A stretch of 30,753 nt of DNA, from contig QPMI01000020.1 in NCBI GenBank assembly GCA_004431415.1, positions 1 through 30,753 of the forward strand. The letters are read 5' to 3'. Both the position numbers and the translations under genes were made by a program. The notes under the pieces are model-generated. The model searched no databases and was not told the origin of the DNA. It saw only the letters and a list, made by a program, of their open reading frames with translations. Below, piece after piece: positions 30,601 to 30,753 of the stretch (positions are counted from its first letter, which is position 1; each line of letters opens with the position of its first letter). The stretch is from Cyanophora paradoxa. Its lineage: Eukaryota; Glaucocystophyceae; Cyanophorales; Cyanophoraceae.

Positions 30601-30753
30601 GCCGTGCCGCACCCCTCGAACGCGCGATTCGCCGTCGCACCGAACCGCGCGGCGTCCATGTAGTGCTCCCGCCGCTCGACGGCGTCCCGACCGAGGTTTC
30701 CGAAGCGCGCCTCGTCGGCGGCGACCTCGCACTGCCGGAGCGCCTTGAGCGCC
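27651..30753 (-). CDS. Herpes-type origin-binding protein (superfamily 2) helicase, 5' end beyond the window
   Basis: One clean frame covers 30753 to about 29170. Motifs: EEGMGAGKST (Walker A, near 30215), YHILVIDEVGKI (Walker B), VVYLADADLD (motif III), LLGYKVIVSSTTKDEF (motif IV) and AVAQGSSMDEPH with FDVCCVVHGG (motifs V-V/VI). This order and the GxGKST...DEvg...aDAdld set fit the herpesvirus UL9 / origin-binding family (Pfam Herpes_ori_bp), also found in several nucleocytoplasmic large DNA viruses; these proteins unwind DNA at replication origins. The frame stays open upstream of ATG 30659 to the window edge, so the N-terminus is missing. Downstream of about 29170 coding-like text continues in changing frames (FRELLEMVRCPALLAL near 28450, EVARGELEELSTMLAAG near 28000, EIERLRVLEWARTSL near 27660). 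Three hexamers occur in the helicase part, encoding Val-Tyr (twice) and Val-Asn with rare GTT and GTA codons. Confidence 0.7.

Overview
This window looks like a piece of a very GC-rich (roughly 70% by eye) eukaryotic-type genome: either an algal or other protist nuclear chromosome carrying virus-like or mobile DNA, or a nuclear-replicating large DNA virus. The strongest evidence for eukaryotic-type expression is a set of short spliceosomal introns (about 45-110 nt, donors often GTGCG, acceptors YAG) whose removal keeps reading phase in three separate genes. There are no bacterial-style operons or ribosome binding sites, and I found no rRNA, tRNA or CRISPR array. I cannot name the organism.

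Layout. 1-1800: palindrome-dense, partly AT-rich non-coding DNA containing a 540-bp element with inverted-repeat ends. 1.9-3.6 kb (-): a multi-exon SET-domain protein methyltransferase. 3.6-8.9 kb: weak, low-complexity coding signals, mostly unresolved. 8.9-13.4 kb (-): a tyrosine-recombinase-like gene and a Ulp1-type cysteine protease, possibly one transcription unit. 13.8-16.1 kb (+): a TET/JBP-like 2-oxoglutarate/Fe(II) dioxygenase with a clean exon chain. 16.1-18.3 kb: palindromes and two sets of tandem repeats. 18.3-19.7 kb: a small proline-rich gene convergent with a complete six-exon histone H3 variant. 20.2-20.9 kb (-): a cysteine-motif protein. 20.9-23.5 kb: two large tandem arrays separated by AT-rich DNA. 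23.6-26.6 kb: a divergent pair (zinc-ribbon protein and F-box/propeller protein) sharing a bidirectional promoter with matching TATA boxes. 26.7-30.75 kb (-): a gene of unknown function and a herpesvirus-type origin-binding-protein helicase that runs off the right edge.

Taken together, the recognisable genes form a chromatin and DNA-modification set (H3 variant, SET, TET/JBP) beside a mobility or virus set (tyrosine recombinase, Ulp1 protease, origin-binding helicase, F-box). The left two thirds is intron-rich; the right third shows no convincing introns. A hexamer, GTTTAC/GTAAAC, occurs at least 39 times in coding, intronic and intergenic DNA, about ten times more than base composition predicts, and looks like a genome-wide DNA signal.

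Many coding stretches jump between frames with no intron to explain it, often near homopolymers, and the tandem repeats differ mainly in homopolymer length. This could be long-read assembly error or gene decay. Coordinates for frame-broken genes are therefore outer limits, not exact gene models.
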